NCBI RefSeq assembly: GCF_003610535.1
Contig: NZ_RAPN01000001.1
Span: 3,397,320-3,461,319, forward strand
DNA length: 64,000 nt
Origin: Mangrovibacterium diazotrophicum
Lineage (GTDB): Bacteria; Bacteroidota; Bacteroidia; Bacteroidales; Prolixibacteraceae
Direction of reading: 5' to 3'
Shown: positions 17,330 to 27,828 of the stretch, piece by piece
Layout: every line of letters begins with the position of its first letter
How positions within the stretch are numbered: position 1 is the stretch's first letter
Program-made: the position numbers and the translations under genes
Notes under the pieces: generated by a model
Seen by the model: only the letters and a program-made list of their open reading frames with translations
Databases searched by the model: none
Told to the model about the DNA's origin: nothing

Positions 17330-20300
17330 ATGAAAAAAAATCGATGTAATCCTGCTTTTCGGAGCGGGTGGCAAAAACTCTATCTTATGATGAGATTAAC
17401 ACTATTCTTCCTCATTTTGGGGTTGTTACAGGTTTCGGCCACTGCATATTCCCAACAGACGAACCTAAATATAAAAATGGGGAATGCGAAAGTTGAGGAG
17501 GTATTGAAAAATATTGAAGATCAGAGCAACTATTACTTCCTGTATCGCTCTGACATGTTGAAAGAGATTCCGACCGTTAATGTCGACCTGTCTAACGCCA
17601 AAGTTGAGCAGATTCTCGATCAGATTCTTCTTCCCTACGGTTTCTCGTACGAGATTGATGACCGGATCGTGGTGATTAAAAAAGGCGACGAGCAGCTGAA
17701 TAATTCCAAGCCAGGACAGCAGCAAAAGAAAGTCACCGGTAAAGTGACTGATAGGGAAGGAATTTCTTTGCCCGGTGTTTCGGTCGTTGTAAAAGGAACG
17801 ACCATTGGGGTTATCACGGACATCGACGGGCGTTTTGTTTTGGATGTTCCGCAGGATGCAATTTTGCTGTTCAGTTTTATGGGTATGGAGCCTCAGGAAA
17901 TGGTTGTTGGCGACCAGGCCATATTTGATATTGTGCTGAAAGAATCATTAGTTGACATCGATGAAGTCGTCGTTGTTGGTTATGGACAAATGCGCCGCAG
18001 CGACCTAACCGGTTCGGTGGTGTCGGTTTCGAGCGATGCTATTTCCAAGTCGGTTACTACTTCGGTTGACCAGGTTTTGCAGGGACGTGCCGCGGGTGTT
18101 CAGGTACAACAAAACAGTGGTGCGCCGGGAGCGAGTTCGTCAATCCGCATTCGTGGTATTGGCTCGCTGAACCTGTCGAACGAACCGATTTATGTGATCG
18201 ACGGCGTTATCATCGATGGTTCTACTTCTTCGGAAACGTCGAACCCACTATCTTCCATCAACCCATCCGACGTTGTAACGATGGATGTTTTAAAAGACGC
18301 TTCGGCAACAGCGATTTACGGTTCACGTGCGGCAAACGGTGTTATCATCATAACCACAAGGCGAGGTCAAAAAGGTGAAGCCCGGATAACCTACGATGGC
18401 TATATGGGCTGGCAGGAAATGCCAACTAAGCTTGACCTACTCAATCTGCGGGAATATGCAATGCACAAGAATGATCGCGCTGCCATGGGGATTGTGGAAT
18501 ACGACAATAATTTTGTTCGCCCTGATTTGTTGGGTGAAGGTACCGACTGGCAAGAGGAATTGTTTAACACAGCCATGATGAACAGCAACAACCTGTCGGT
18601 TGCAGGGGGTACTGAGAAAAATACTTACGCCATGGGAATCGGTTATCTGGACCAGGATGGTATCGCCATCGGTTCGGGCTTTAAGCGTTTGAACCTTCGC
18701 GGAAACTTTGATACGCAGGTGAAGGAATACCTGAAAGTAGGGATCAACTTTGCTTTCAGTAATTCAAAACAGAAGACTACCGTTTCGGATGATTCCTTGA
18801 TTAAAACAGCCCTCAAGCAAACACCGAACGTTGCTGTTCGCAACGCTGATGGTAGTTTCGACGGACCGGATACTGATCAGTATGTACAATCAAACCCGGT
18901 TGGTTTGGCTATGTTGAAGGATAACCGAAATGAAAAATTCAACATTCGGGCAAACACCTTCATGGAGGCCACCTTGGTGAAGGGTTTGACATACAGAACT
19001 GAATATGCAATTGACTACGGTGTGGGGAATGGCTACAAATTTACTCCCACGTACACATTTGGGGCCTTGTCAAACGAAATTCGTGAAGGTTCCCGTTCAA
19101 AGAGTTTTTCGAAATACTGGAGCTGGCGTAATATTTTGACTTTCAATCGCGAATTCGGAGTTCATAATATCAACTTCATGTTGGGGCAGGAAATGCAGGA
19201 GTCGCGCTACGAGTACCTTTACGGCTCGAGAACCGGATACCTGACAAACGGGGCCACCGACCTGGATGCCGGAGACGCCACAACAGCAACCAACTCCAAT
19301 AACAGTTGGGAAGCGTCTATTGCTTCATTCTTTGGACGTTTGTTTTACTCGTTTAATGACAAATATTTGCTGACAACTACCTTGCGTTATGACGGTTCTT
19401 CAAAATTCCACCCCGATAACCAATGGGGTTGGTTTCCGTCGGCCGCTTTGGCCTGGAAGATTTCCAATGAAGATTTCTTAAAAGACAATGCGACCATTAA
19501 TAACCTGAAACTGCGTTTAGGCTGGGGTACAGTTGGTAACGAAAACATACCGGCCAATGCTTATTCATACACCGCAACCTATGTTTCTATCCCGACAAAT
19601 TGGGGAACTGGTTTGCTTGCCGGTAACACGCCCAACGAGGAGTTGCAGTGGGAAACAACTTACTCAAGCAACATCGGTTTGGACTTGAACATGTTTCAAA
19701 ACCGCATCGAGTTTATCGCCGATGTTTATTACAAAAAGACGAAAAACCTGTTGCTGGCTTTGCCCTTGCCCGGCTATGTCGGAACTGAAGGACAAGGCGC
19801 AACATCTTCACCCTGGGTGAATATTGGCTCACTTGAAAACAAAGGTTTCGAGTTGACACTAAACACGGTCAATGTTGACAAAGGCGACTTCCAATGGCGT
19901 TCAAACCTTGTCTTCTCGATGAACCGAAACAAAGTACGTTCGCTGGACACCGAAACCAGCATCATCAACAAAACCATACAGGAAGGATCGGAAATTACGG
20001 TTGTGACCCGTACGGCTGTCGACGAGGCAATCGGTCAGTTCTACGGTTACAAAGTGATTGGACGCTTTGAAAAGGCTACGGATTTCTACTATAAAAACAG
20101 CGCCGGAGAGCTTGTACCAACAGCGCTTCCGGAAGACATGGCCATTGGTGAAAATGGTGTGTGGATTGGCGATTACATGTTTAAAGATATGAATGAAGAC
20201 GGTGTAATCAACGAGGAAGACCGGACATTTATCGGCAATCCGGAACCCGATTTCATCTTCGGTATCGGTAACACGTTTGCCTGGAAAGGTTTCGATTTGA

Positions 20301-20800
20301 ATGTTTACCTGACCGGTTCGTATGGAAACGAGGTTGTGAACTATCAACGTCGCTGGCTCGAGAATCCGCGCGGAAATACCAATTTACTGAAATCTGCATT
20401 GGGTTATGCCCATCTGGATTTGATTGATTCGGAAGGCCCGAATGACTACCGCAACATTGAAATTGTAAGCGGTGATCCTTACATGCCTCGTATGGCCGCT
20501 TCATCTGCATCGTCAACTTCAAACTTCCGCTTCAGCGATCGCTTTGTGGAAGACGGTTCCTACCTGCGTATTCAAAGTATATCGCTGGGATACAATTTCC
20601 CGCGTTCGGTCACCAATAAGCTGGGGGTTGACAACCTGAAAATTTATACTAACCTGCAAAACGTATACACCTTCACCAAATACTCCGGTTATGATCCGGA
20701 AATTGGTTCGACAAACCAGGATGCACTGATGACCGGAATCGATAATGCCCGGTACCCGTCTCCCCGAATTTATACGTTTGGCTTAAATGTAACTTTCTAA
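17330..20800 (+). CDS. SusC-like TonB-dependent receptor with STN domain
   Basis: A 1156-residue outer-membrane transporter; start taken at ATG 17330. The long basic leader and signal peptide end near residue 43 (ATAYSQQ). Next come an STN signalling domain (about 44-105, KVEEVLKNIEDQSNYYFLYR) and a carboxypeptidase-like regulatory domain (VTGKVTDREGISLPGVSVVVKG). A plug (DEVVVVGYGQMRRSDLTGSV) and a 22-strand barrel ending RIYTFGLNVTF complete it. It forms a pedal-bin transporter with the SusD encoded 13 bp downstream. The STN domain ties it to the FecR/ECF pair. Substrate inferred as xylo-oligosaccharides from the locus enzymes. Confidence 0.93.
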   Translation: MKKNRCNPAFRSGWQKLYLMMRLTLFFLILGLLQVSATAYSQQTNLNIKMGNAKVEEVLKNIEDQSNYYFLYRSDMLKEIPTVNVDLSNAKVEQILDQILLPYGFSYEIDDRIVVIKKGDEQLNNSKPGQQQKKVTGKVTDREGISLPGVSVVVKGTTIGVITDIDGRFVLDVPQDAILLFSFMGMEPQEMVVGDQAIFDIVLKESLVDIDEVVVVGYGQMRRSDLTGSVVSVSSDAISKSVTTSVDQVLQGRAAGVQVQQNSGAPGASSSIRIRGIGSLNLSNEPIYVIDGVIIDGSTSSETSNPLSSINPSDVVTMDVLKDASATAIYGSRAANGVIIITTRRGQKGEARITYDGYMGWQEMPTKLDLLNLREYAMHKNDRAAMGIVEYDNNFVRPDLLGEGTDWQEELFNTAMMNSNNLSVAGGTEKNTYAMGIGYLDQDGIAIGSGFKRLNLRGNFDTQVKEYLKVGINFAFSNSKQKTTVSDDSLIKTALKQTPNVAVRNADGSFDGPDTDQYVQSNPVGLAMLKDNRNEKFNIRANTFMEATLVKGLTYRTEYAIDYGVGNGYKFTPTYTFGALSNEIREGSRSKSFSKYWSWRNILTFNREFGVHNINFMLGQEMQESRYEYLYGSRTGYLTNGATDLDAGDATTATNSNNSWEASIASFFGRLFYSFNDKYLLTTTLRYDGSSKFHPDNQWGWFPSAALAWKISNEDFLKDNATINNLKLRLGWGTVGNENIPANAYSYTATYVSIPTNWGTGLLAGNTPNEELQWETTYSSNIGLDLNMFQNRIEFIADVYYKKTKNLLLALPLPGYVGTEGQGATSSPWVNIGSLENKGFELTLNTVNVDKGDFQWRSNLVFSMNRNKVRSLDTETSIINKTIQEGSEITVVTRTAVDEAIGQFYGYKVIGRFEKATDFYYKNSAGELVPTALPEDMAIGENGVWIGDYMFKDMNEDGVINEEDRTFIGNPEPDFIFGIGNTFAWKGFDLNVYLTGSYGNEVVNYQRRWLENPRGNTNLLKSALGYAHLDLIDSEGPNDYRNIEIVSGDPYMPRMAASSASSTSNFRFSDRFVEDGSYLRIQSISLGYNFPRSVTNKLGVDNLKIYTNLQNVYTFTKYSGYDPEIGSTNQDALMTGIDNARYPSPRIYTFGLNVTF

Positions 20801-20813
20801 CTGAAAACGAGAC

Positions 20814-22460
20814 ATGATTATGAAAACACATAAATTGATATACACTTTGGCGATCGCGTTTTCGTTGCTTGCAACTGCATGTGATTCGTTTTTGGAAGTT
20901 TCGCCGAACGATCAGATTACCGGTGATAATTTCTACCAGTCTGAGGAAGACTTCCAGGCAGCAACAGCGCCGCTTTACAACAAGGTTTGGTTTGACTTCA
21001 ATGATAAGTTCTATTATGGCTTGGGTGACGGCCGCGCTTATAACTTGTATGCTCCCTATTCCGATTACATTTACCCGTTCAGTGATTTAACCGAGACCGG
21101 ATTGACAGGACCTTTGGTTTCAGCCTGGCAATCTTTCTACAATGTTATCCAGCAATCGAATCGGGTTGTAATCGGGATTAAGGGGAGTAGTGTTGAAGAC
21201 GAAACCAAAAACAAATACATTGCCGAGGCCCGCTTTATGCGTGGTGTGGCGTACTGGTATTTGGCTTCTCTTTGGGGAGATGTAATTCTTTGTGAGGATC
21301 CGAATGAATTGGTGAATAACCCGATTGTGAATACCAACCCGGTAGATCAGGTTTACGAATTTGTGATGCGCGATTTGGAGTTCGCGGCGAAGTATCTGCC
21401 CGAACAGGCGGTTAACGACGGCCGGTTGACCAAGTACAGCGCTTATGCCATGTTATCGCGTATTTATCTTTCGTACGCAGGCTTGAGTGGTAATCCGAAT
21501 AGCGGGGCGAGAGATTCCGAATACCTGGATAAAGCTAAAAAGGCGGCAGAGGTTGCCATAAATGACGGGCCTTACCAATTGATGGAAGACTATGCAGACC
21601 TGTTCATGATTGAGAATAACAATAATTCGGAATCAATTTTTGCACTTCAATGGGTGCCATACCTGAATAATTCAACCGGTTACGGCGTCATCAACACACA
21701 GCAAGCCTATTTCGCTGCCGGTTCCGAAATTACGGGCGATGATGCTGCCTGGGGCTATTGGACCCGTGCTTCATACGATATTTTGGTTCAATATGAATCG
21801 GATGATGTGCGCCGGAAAGCGACCTGGATGGGCTATGGCGATCAATATGACGAAATCAACAAAGCGAACGGTGGCTACACCTACGAAAAAACCGAAACGG
21901 CGCTGAATGTGAAAAAAGGCGTTACCGGTTCAACAAAAGACAATGCCAAGATTGCACGCATGAACTCAGCTTTGAATACGTATATGATGCGTTTGGCTGA
22001 GGTTTATCTCAATTATGCCGAAGCTGTTTTAGGTAATTCCGCAGCTACAACCGACGCAACTGCTTTAGGCTATGTGAATGAGCTTCGTGATCGTGCCGGC
22101 TTGGAAGATCTGACTGAACTAACCGACAAGAATCTTCACAAAGAACGTCGAATTGAGTTGTGTATGGAGGGCCAATACTGGTATGATCTTGTTCGTCGTG
22201 CCTATTACGAACAACAGGAAGTAATCAACGACATTATTCTGCAGGATCGGGGAACAATCCAACCATTCACCTACGAAACTTCAACAAACACGCTGACCGA
22301 TGATGATAGCAGAGACGCGGGATCCCGCTCAATCGGCAACATCGATGCTAGTATTTTCCTGTTGCCCTATCCGGAATCGGAAGTGGTACAGAACCCGCTG
22401 TTGAAGGAAGATCCTGTTGAATATCATTTTACAGAAGAGCGAATTACTGATCTGTTCTAA
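20814..22460 (+). CDS. SusD/RagB-like substrate-binding lipoprotein
   Basis: A 548-residue lipoprotein; signal ends LLATAC near residue 23, followed by DSFLEVSPNDQITGDNFY, the standard SusD opening. TPR-like helices follow (RFMRGVAYWYLASLWGDV), and the C-terminal half carries YVNELRDRAGLEDL and HKERRIELCMEGQYWYDLVRR, both typical of SusD. An alternative ATG two codons in is possible. It covers the SusC pore and captures glycans. It is cotranscribed with the upstream SusC and the downstream glycan-binding protein. Confidence 0.93.
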   Translation: MIMKTHKLIYTLAIAFSLLATACDSFLEVSPNDQITGDNFYQSEEDFQAATAPLYNKVWFDFNDKFYYGLGDGRAYNLYAPYSDYIYPFSDLTETGLTGPLVSAWQSFYNVIQQSNRVVIGIKGSSVEDETKNKYIAEARFMRGVAYWYLASLWGDVILCEDPNELVNNPIVNTNPVDQVYEFVMRDLEFAAKYLPEQAVNDGRLTKYSAYAMLSRIYLSYAGLSGNPNSGARDSEYLDKAKKAAEVAINDGPYQLMEDYADLFMIENNNNSESIFALQWVPYLNNSTGYGVINTQQAYFAAGSEITGDDAAWGYWTRASYDILVQYESDDVRRKATWMGYGDQYDEINKANGGYTYEKTETALNVKKGVTGSTKDNAKIARMNSALNTYMMRLAEVYLNYAEAVLGNSAATTDATALGYVNELRDRAGLEDLTELTDKNLHKERRIELCMEGQYWYDLVRRAYYEQQEVINDIILQDRGTIQPFTYETSTNTLTDDDSRDAGSRSIGNIDASIFLLPYPESEVVQNPLLKEDPVEYHFTEERITDLF

Positions 22461-22480
22461 CCAACTAAAACTGAATCGAA

Positions 22481-23863
22481 ATGAAATACATTTTTTCAAC
22501 AAAATACCGTTGGGCTTCAATTGTTTTTCTCGGATTGTTGCTGGTCGGAACTATGTTTCCCTCTTGCAAGGATGACGACAATACCGGTGGCCCGATTACA
22601 ATCACTAAAGTTTACCTGGAGGATGCTTCTTCCGCAGTGCCCGATCGCGAGGTTGCATTTGCCCGTTTGGGACAGTTGTTGCGCGTGGAAGGTTCTGGTT
22701 TTACAGGCTTACGGGAAGTTTACATCAACGGCTATTCGACTTACTTTAATCCTGTGCTGGTTTCAGATAACTCGATGCTGGTGAGCGTGTCGCGCGATAC
22801 CCCGACCGTTGATGCCGATCCTGAGCTTCGCAACACAATTCAGATGCTAAACGACAGCTACAACGTCACATTTGATTTTGAGATTCGGGCTGAAGCTCCC
22901 GAGATTAGCAGTATCTCAAACACTTTGCCTTTGGCCGGTGAGTCGATCACTGTTTATGGCAGCGGTCTGGTCGAAGTAAATAAGGTTGTTTTCCCGGGTG
23001 ACATCGAGGTGACCGATGGAATTGTATCCGATGACGACGGAGAATTCTTTACGGTAACCGTACCTGATGGAGTTTCGGACGAAGGTGGGTCTTTGTTTAT
23101 CGAATGTTCGAATGGTGGAGCCTATTCTCCCGCTTACTTCAACTTCAAGAATGGAATTATTCTTGACTTTGACGGCATGGGATCGCAGGGTTACTGGGGG
23201 AGTGCTGCGAGCATGATTCGCCCGGAAGATTTGGCATCGGGCAGCATCGGTACCGGAAATGTTTCCCAGGGAACTTATGTGCCGCATCGCCCCACTCGAA
23301 TCAGTTCGTTCCCTGCTGCTAAAACCCGGAACTCGGAAGTCTGGACAGCCGGTAATGGTGTCGACGATTGGCGTGGACAATTGACACCGTACATTCCGGC
23401 AACAACACCGTTGGATGAAGTAGCATTTCAGTTTGATATTTATGTGCCTGAGGAGTGGTCCGGTTCGGGTTACCTGAAAGTTTGTCTCGTGAATGGTTTC
23501 AACGGTGGCGAGTGGAGCGGACTTTGCTACAATTACGTCCCTTGGATTGTGGATGAAGAGGTGGAGCCATACAAAACTGAGGGCTGGACAACTGTAACCA
23601 TTCCGCTTACCGCTTTCTACAGTTTCGAAGATGGCGATTTCACTTTCGAAGACGTGTTGGCTGCCCGCGAGTCGTCCAGTTACAAAAACTTCGGTTTCTA
23701 TTTCGAAAATTCTGATTTCAACCTGGGAAATATTACCGGCAGCGACAGCGATAGTGAGACTGAATTCCTTTCAGCTGAAACCTCGGTTGACGTTTACACG
23801 GATAACTGGCGGGTTGTTTCGCTGGTAACGCCCGTCTACAGTGATTTCCCGGATGAAGAATAA
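22481..23863 (+). CDS. Surface glycan-binding lipoprotein with IPT/TIG-type Ig repeats
   Basis: A 460-residue lipoprotein; the signal ends TMFPSC near residue 29. The N-terminal half holds Ig-like IPT/TIG segments ([23 protein letters not shown] and [24 protein letters not shown]). The C-terminal half resembles the carbohydrate-binding end of Bacteroidota SGBP-B proteins. It sits where SusE/SGBP genes normally lie, after SusD and before the surface xylanase. It probably holds xylan at the cell surface. Ligand specificity is inferred from context only. Confidence 0.78.
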   Translation: MKYIFSTKYRWASIVFLGLLLVGTMFPSCKDDDNTGGPITITKVYLEDASSAVPDREVAFARLGQLLRVEGSGFTGLREVYINGYSTYFNPVLVSDNSMLVSVSRDTPTVDADPELRNTIQMLNDSYNVTFDFEIRAEAPEISSISNTLPLAGESITVYGSGLVEVNKVVFPGDIEVTDGIVSDDDGEFFTVTVPDGVSDEGGSLFIECSNGGAYSPAYFNFKNGIILDFDGMGSQGYWGSAASMIRPEDLASGSIGTGNVSQGTYVPHRPTRISSFPAAKTRNSEVWTAGNGVDDWRGQLTPYIPATTPLDEVAFQFDIYVPEEWSGSGYLKVCLVNGFNGGEWSGLCYNYVPWIVDEEVEPYKTEGWTTVTIPLTAFYSFEDGDFTFEDVLAARESSSYKNFGFYFENSDFNLGNITGSDSDSETEFLSAETSVDVYTDNWRVVSLVTPVYSDFPDEE

Positions 23864-23874
23864 CCTCTAAACTT

Positions 23875-26022
23875 ATGAAGATGAACTACAAAAATATATT
23901 ACCCTTCGCCGCATTGGCGGCCATGATGTTCAGCTCGTGCGAAGACCAGATCATGGACTGGACAAAGGATCCCTCGAAGGGAGAAGTGACAGTGGCCGAG
24001 CTTCCGTTGGAGCTGGCCGAAAAGATTGAGCGCTACGACGCGTTGAAAACCTACACCGATTTCACCCTGGGAGTTGGTATTGGATTGGATCTTTATATGA
24101 ATGACGAAACCTATCGCAACATCGCCAATGCGAATTTCGATGAGGTGACTGTTGGATATGCGATGAAGCATGCCGCAATGGTTGAATCTGATGGTTCGAT
24201 TGATTTTGACCCGGTGGACGCTTTCATTACCAAAACCAAAGAAGCAGGCTTGAGTACATTTGGACACACTTTGGTGTGGCATCAGAACCAGAACGCGGCC
24301 TATCTGAATAACCTCATCGCAGCGACAATTATTCCAGGACAAGCGGGAACGAACATCATCAGTAATGGTGACTTTGAAGCCGGAACATTGGATCCCTGGG
24401 GTGGATGGGGTAACGGCTCCACCCGCGAGGTTTCCGCGAGTGGTGGCGGTCTGGGAGGCTCCGGTTATGCCATGGTGCTGACTAACCCAACTGCCGCTAA
24501 TCTTTGGAGTGCTCAACAGCTTTACACTTTCGACGCGCCGTTGGAGCAGGGCAAAGAATATAATTGTTCCTTCTGGGTGAAAGCAAGTTCCTCGGCTGTG
24601 ATTCAAGTGGAACTTCAAAGTGCCAACTATTCCGCGAATTATTCCGGAGGAATCGACGTTGGAACAACCTGGACACAAGTGAACCTGACCTTTACGCCAA
24701 CAGCAGCCGATCGCACTCGTTTTATCTTCGACTTCGGGCAATCGGCAGCGACCTTCTATATCGACGATGTGGTGTTTATGGAGGCGCCAACAAATATGGT
24801 TAGTAATGGTGATTTTGAAACTGCGACTCTGGATCCCTGGGGCGGTTGGGGCAACGGTTCGTCGAGAGCTGTCTCTGCAGATGGTGAAGGATTTGACGGA
24901 GCAGGTTATGCGATGGTTCTGACAAACCCAACAGCTGCAAACCTTTGGAGCGCTCAGCAGGTTTACTGGTTCGATCAGGCCTTGGAACAGGATAAAGAAT
25001 ACAACCTCTCGTTTATGGTGAAAGCAACCTCTAGTGCTGCTATTCAAATCCAGTTACAAAGCGACGACTACAGTGCGAACTATTACGGCGGTATCAGTGT
25101 CGGCACCAGCTGGTCGCAGGTTCAATTAACCGTAACTCCGTCGACAGCTACCCGCACGAAACTGGTGATCGACTTTGGGCAGACTGCTGCTAGCTATTAT
25201 TTTGATGATATTGTCTTTACGGCAGAGGGTGGAGGTTCCGGCCCGACAATCATAGAAAAGACTGATGAGGAGAAAGCCGAAATCATCGGGGATGCCATGG
25301 AAAGCTGGATTGGAGGAATGGTTGATCATTACAAAGCAGATATTCACGCCTGGGATGTGGTAAACGAACCGATGAAAGGTAGCGGGGATGTTCGCGACGG
25401 TTCCGATGATTATACAGCGGGTGAAGAGCCCGACGATTACTTCTCCTGGCCGTTGTACCTGGGCAAAGACTACGCTGTCATGGCTTTCAACCTGGCTCGT
25501 CAGTATGGTAACATCGACGACAAACTGTTCATCAATGATTACAATCTGGAGTCCAGCCCGGCAAAGCTTCAGGGGCTGATAGATTATGTAACCTACATTG
25601 AAGCACAGGGAGCAACCGTTGACGGAATCGGAACCCAAATGCACATTTCAACCAGCACGGATAAGGACCTGATCAAACAAATGTTCCAGAAACTGGCCGA
25701 TTCGGGTAAGTTGATTAAGATCTCCGAGTTGGATATTGTTGTGGGCACGGCCTCTCCAACAGCAGATCAACTCGCTGCACAGGCTGATATGTATCAATAT
25801 GTGATCGATCAGTACCGCGAGATCATCCCTTCTGCGCAGCAATACGGAGTTACCATTTGGGGAATTTCGGATAATGAGCAGGAACACGAGTATTGGTTGA
25901 GTGGTGATGCACCAAACTTGTGGGATGCAAACTATAACCGGAAACATGCTTACAAAGGGGCAGCCGATGGCTTGGCCGGCAAAGATGTGAGCGAAGATTT
26001 CTCGGGCGAATTGCAATATTGA
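23875..26022 (+). CDS. GH10 endo-beta-1,4-xylanase with two tandem CBMs inserted in the catalytic domain
   Basis: A 715-residue lipoprotein (signal ends MMFSSC near residue 20). The GH10 barrel starts around residue 45 and includes GHTLVWHQNQN. It is interrupted by two similar binding modules (about 160-306 and 307-451), each opening SNGDFE...LDPWGGWGNGS. The barrel then resumes with acid/base Glu498 in WDVVNEPM, nucleophile Glu618 in ISELDIV, and YGVTIWGISDNEQ near the end. Insertion of CBM4/CBM22-type modules at this point is known in Bacteroides GH10 xylanases. A surface-anchored endoxylanase feeding the upstream SusCD is the likely role. Last gene of module 1. Confidence 0.9.
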   Translation: MKMNYKNILPFAALAAMMFSSCEDQIMDWTKDPSKGEVTVAELPLELAEKIERYDALKTYTDFTLGVGIGLDLYMNDETYRNIANANFDEVTVGYAMKHAAMVESDGSIDFDPVDAFITKTKEAGLSTFGHTLVWHQNQNAAYLNNLIAATIIPGQAGTNIISNGDFEAGTLDPWGGWGNGSTREVSASGGGLGGSGYAMVLTNPTAANLWSAQQLYTFDAPLEQGKEYNCSFWVKASSSAVIQVELQSANYSANYSGGIDVGTTWTQVNLTFTPTAADRTRFIFDFGQSAATFYIDDVVFMEAPTNMVSNGDFETATLDPWGGWGNGSSRAVSADGEGFDGAGYAMVLTNPTAANLWSAQQVYWFDQALEQDKEYNLSFMVKATSSAAIQIQLQSDDYSANYYGGISVGTSWSQVQLTVTPSTATRTKLVIDFGQTAASYYFDDIVFTAEGGGSGPTIIEKTDEEKAEIIGDAMESWIGGMVDHYKADIHAWDVVNEPMKGSGDVRDGSDDYTAGEEPDDYFSWPLYLGKDYAVMAFNLARQYGNIDDKLFINDYNLESSPAKLQGLIDYVTYIEAQGATVDGIGTQMHISTSTDKDLIKQMFQKLADSGKLIKISELDIVVGTASPTADQLAAQADMYQYVIDQYREIIPSAQQYGVTIWGISDNEQEHEYWLSGDAPNLWDANYNRKHAYKGAADGLAGKDVSEDFSGELQY
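24352..25227 (+). repeat. Tandem duplication encoding the two CBMs of the GH10 xylanase
   Basis: Two in-frame units of about 440 bp (24352-24792 and 24793-25227) encode near-matching modules. They share the LDPWGGWGNGS opening, an AMVLTNPTAANLWSAQQ block and a DFGQ(S/T)AA segment. The DNA has diverged at many positions, so this is an established internal duplication rather than an assembly artefact. Confidence 0.85.
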
Positions 26023-26042
26023 CCCTTCAACTCTTCCCATAT

Positions 26043-26085
26043 AGCAGAGGTAGTTCTTCGGAACTGCTTCTGCTGTTTTATTTTT
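26043..26085 (+). terminator. Intrinsic terminator at the end of Sus module 1
   Basis: A long stem (from AGCAGAGGTAGTTC at 26043 to GAACTGCTTCTGCT ending at 26074) capped by a TTCG tetraloop and followed by a T-rich tract. It separates the first module from the second sigma factor gene. Confidence 0.85.
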
Positions 26086-26149
26086 AGCGGGATAGGCCCG
26101 AAGCGTTCTTTGAATTCTGAAATGACAAAATCACCGTTTTAGGGTTAGA

Positions 26150-26181
26150 TTTCATTTCTCATCAAAAAATTGATAATATTG
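26150..26181 (+). promoter_or_regulatory. Putative promoter of the second ECF sigma gene
   Basis: TTTC (26150-26153), a 20-bp spacer and TAATATTG (26174-26181) agree with the TTTG / TAnnTTTG pattern with one mismatch in each box. The ATG lies at 26202. Confidence 0.3.
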
Positions 26182-26201
26182 CTCTGCCGTGAAAAGGTTA
26201 T

Positions 26202-26768
26202 ATGGGAGTCCTCGATCGAAATAACTTTGGTTTGACAGACGAATCGTCCTTTGAACGATTTTTCAAAGCGAATTACCAGCTGGCATGTCTAATTGCTCTG
26301 CGCTATGTAAAAAGCGAGCAGATTGCCGACGATATTGTGCAGGAAGTCTTTGTGGCACTTTGGCAGAAAAGAGATGAGTTGACGATTCGATCCAGCCTGA
26401 AAAGTTACCTTTTCAATATGGTACGTAACCGAAGTTTGAATTACCTGAGGGATGAGAAACAGATGGACGAGATTACGGAATCAGCTGTTTCATCAGAATT
26501 GATCGATGATCCCAACAATAATTTCTCAGAAGAAGAATTGGCTGTTCATATTTCCAAAGCAATCGATGAGCTGCCTGCCCAGTGTAAAAAGGTCTTTCTG
26601 TTAGCTTATCATGAGCGTCTCACCTACAACGAAATTGCGTCGACTCTGAATTTGTCCAAGAACACCATTAAAACACAAATGGGCATTGCTTACAAAATGA
26701 TTCGCTTCAAACTTTCCGCTTATTTCCTGAATCTTTTTAGTTTTTCGTTCGGTCGACGAAAAAAATAA
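26202..26768 (+). CDS. ECF sigma factor (second Sus module)
   Basis: A 188-residue ECF sigma factor. Region 2 includes FFKANYQLACLIALRYV, IADDIVQEVFVALWQKRDEL and LKSYLFNMVRNRSLNYLRD. Region 4 is VFLLAYHERLTYNEIASTLNLSKNTIKTQ. It is paired with the FecR protein that follows and so with the SusC at 27929. It lies behind the module-1 terminator and probably has its own promoter. It may also transcribe the long enzyme run downstream, although a terminator at 33343 intervenes. Confidence 0.9.
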   Translation: MGVLDRNNFGLTDESSFERFFKANYQLACLIALRYVKSEQIADDIVQEVFVALWQKRDELTIRSSLKSYLFNMVRNRSLNYLRDEKQMDEITESAVSSELIDDPNNNFSEEELAVHISKAIDELPAQCKKVFLLAYHERLTYNEIASTLNLSKNTIKTQMGIAYKMIRFKLSAYFLNLFSFSFGRRKK

Positions 26769-26870
26769 TAGTCTGTAATTGTCTTGATATTCAGTGTAAA
26801 GTGAATTTGCATTGAAAAAAAATCCGTTGGGCTTCACCCTATCGGTGTCTTTTTGTGTCAAAAGAGTGAA

Positions 26871-27827
26871 ATGACAGAACAAGCAAAAAATAAGTGGGAA
26901 GAATTGGCTGCGAAGCTGCACGGCGAGAAAACAGATGACTCGCTGCGGTTTGAAGCGAACGATGAGGATTTAAAGATTTCGCAGCAAATTCTGGATGCGC
27001 GCGACAAGGTAGCAAAACTGCGGAACCTGAAATCGACTGACAAAGCTTGGAGAGAAGTGAAAGGCAATATGAAAAACAGCCGGAAGCTTTGGCTCAGCTT
27101 TGCCAAATATGCAGCCGTTTTTGTGGTGGCCGTGCTGCTGACTGGCGGACTGTTTCTAATCCAGTCGCCTTCAGAAATGCCGGACACTTTTGCCTGCATC
27201 TCTGCACCCAACGGTCAAATCTCGAACGTGACACTTTTCGATGGCACAAACGTGTGGTTGAATGCCGGATCAAACCTGAAATACAAACAATCCTTCGGCA
27301 GCGAAAACCGCGAAGTTTACCTGGAAGGTGAAGCCTTCTTCTCAGTTACGAAAAACAAAAATATTCCTTTTATCGTGCATGCCGGTAACTCGGCCGTCAA
27401 AGTGCATGGTACCCAGTTCAACGTGAAAGCCTACCAAAACGAGCCTGTGATTGAAACAGTATTGGTTGAGGGACAGGTTGAATTCATGTCGGATAACGAC
27501 GATGTGATGATGAAGCCCGGACAACAATTGCTTTTCAGCCGCGAATCGGGCAATGTGGAAACCAAGCAGGTTAATACGGATGAGTTTACATCGTGGAAAG
27601 GCGGGAAAATCTACTTCAACGACGAGACGCTGCAGAACCTAACCAAACAGCTGGAACGTTGGTACGAAGTGAGCTTTACATTTCAAAATGAAAAGATCAA
27701 GAATTACCGTTTTTCGGGTGTAATCAACAAAGACCGCTCCTTAGAGTACACGCTCCGAATTATCCAGCAGATTAATAAAGTGAAATTTGAAACCAATAAA
27801 GAACAGATTGAAATAATGGACAAATAA
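26871..27827 (+). CDS. FecR-family anti-sigma factor (second Sus module)
   Basis: A 318-residue protein; ATG 26871 preferred over an upstream in-frame TTG. A cytoplasmic N-terminus of about 75 residues is followed by one membrane span (YAAVFVVAVLLTGGLFLI). The periplasmic FecR domain contains APNGQISNVTLFDGTNVWLN, and the C-terminal DUF4974-like domain contains TSWKGGKIYFNDETLQNL. Shorter than the module-1 FecR but with the same layout. Predicted to hold the upstream ECF factor until signalled through the SusC STN domain. Confidence 0.9.
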   Translation: MTEQAKNKWEELAAKLHGEKTDDSLRFEANDEDLKISQQILDARDKVAKLRNLKSTDKAWREVKGNMKNSRKLWLSFAKYAAVFVVAVLLTGGLFLIQSPSEMPDTFACISAPNGQISNVTLFDGTNVWLNAGSNLKYKQSFGSENREVYLEGEAFFSVTKNKNIPFIVHAGNSAVKVHGTQFNVKAYQNEPVIETVLVEGQVEFMSDNDDVMMKPGQQLLFSRESGNVETKQVNTDEFTSWKGGKIYFNDETLQNLTKQLERWYEVSFTFQNEKIKNYRFSGVINKDRSLEYTLRIIQQINKVKFETNKEQIEIMDK

Positions 27828-27828
27828 A

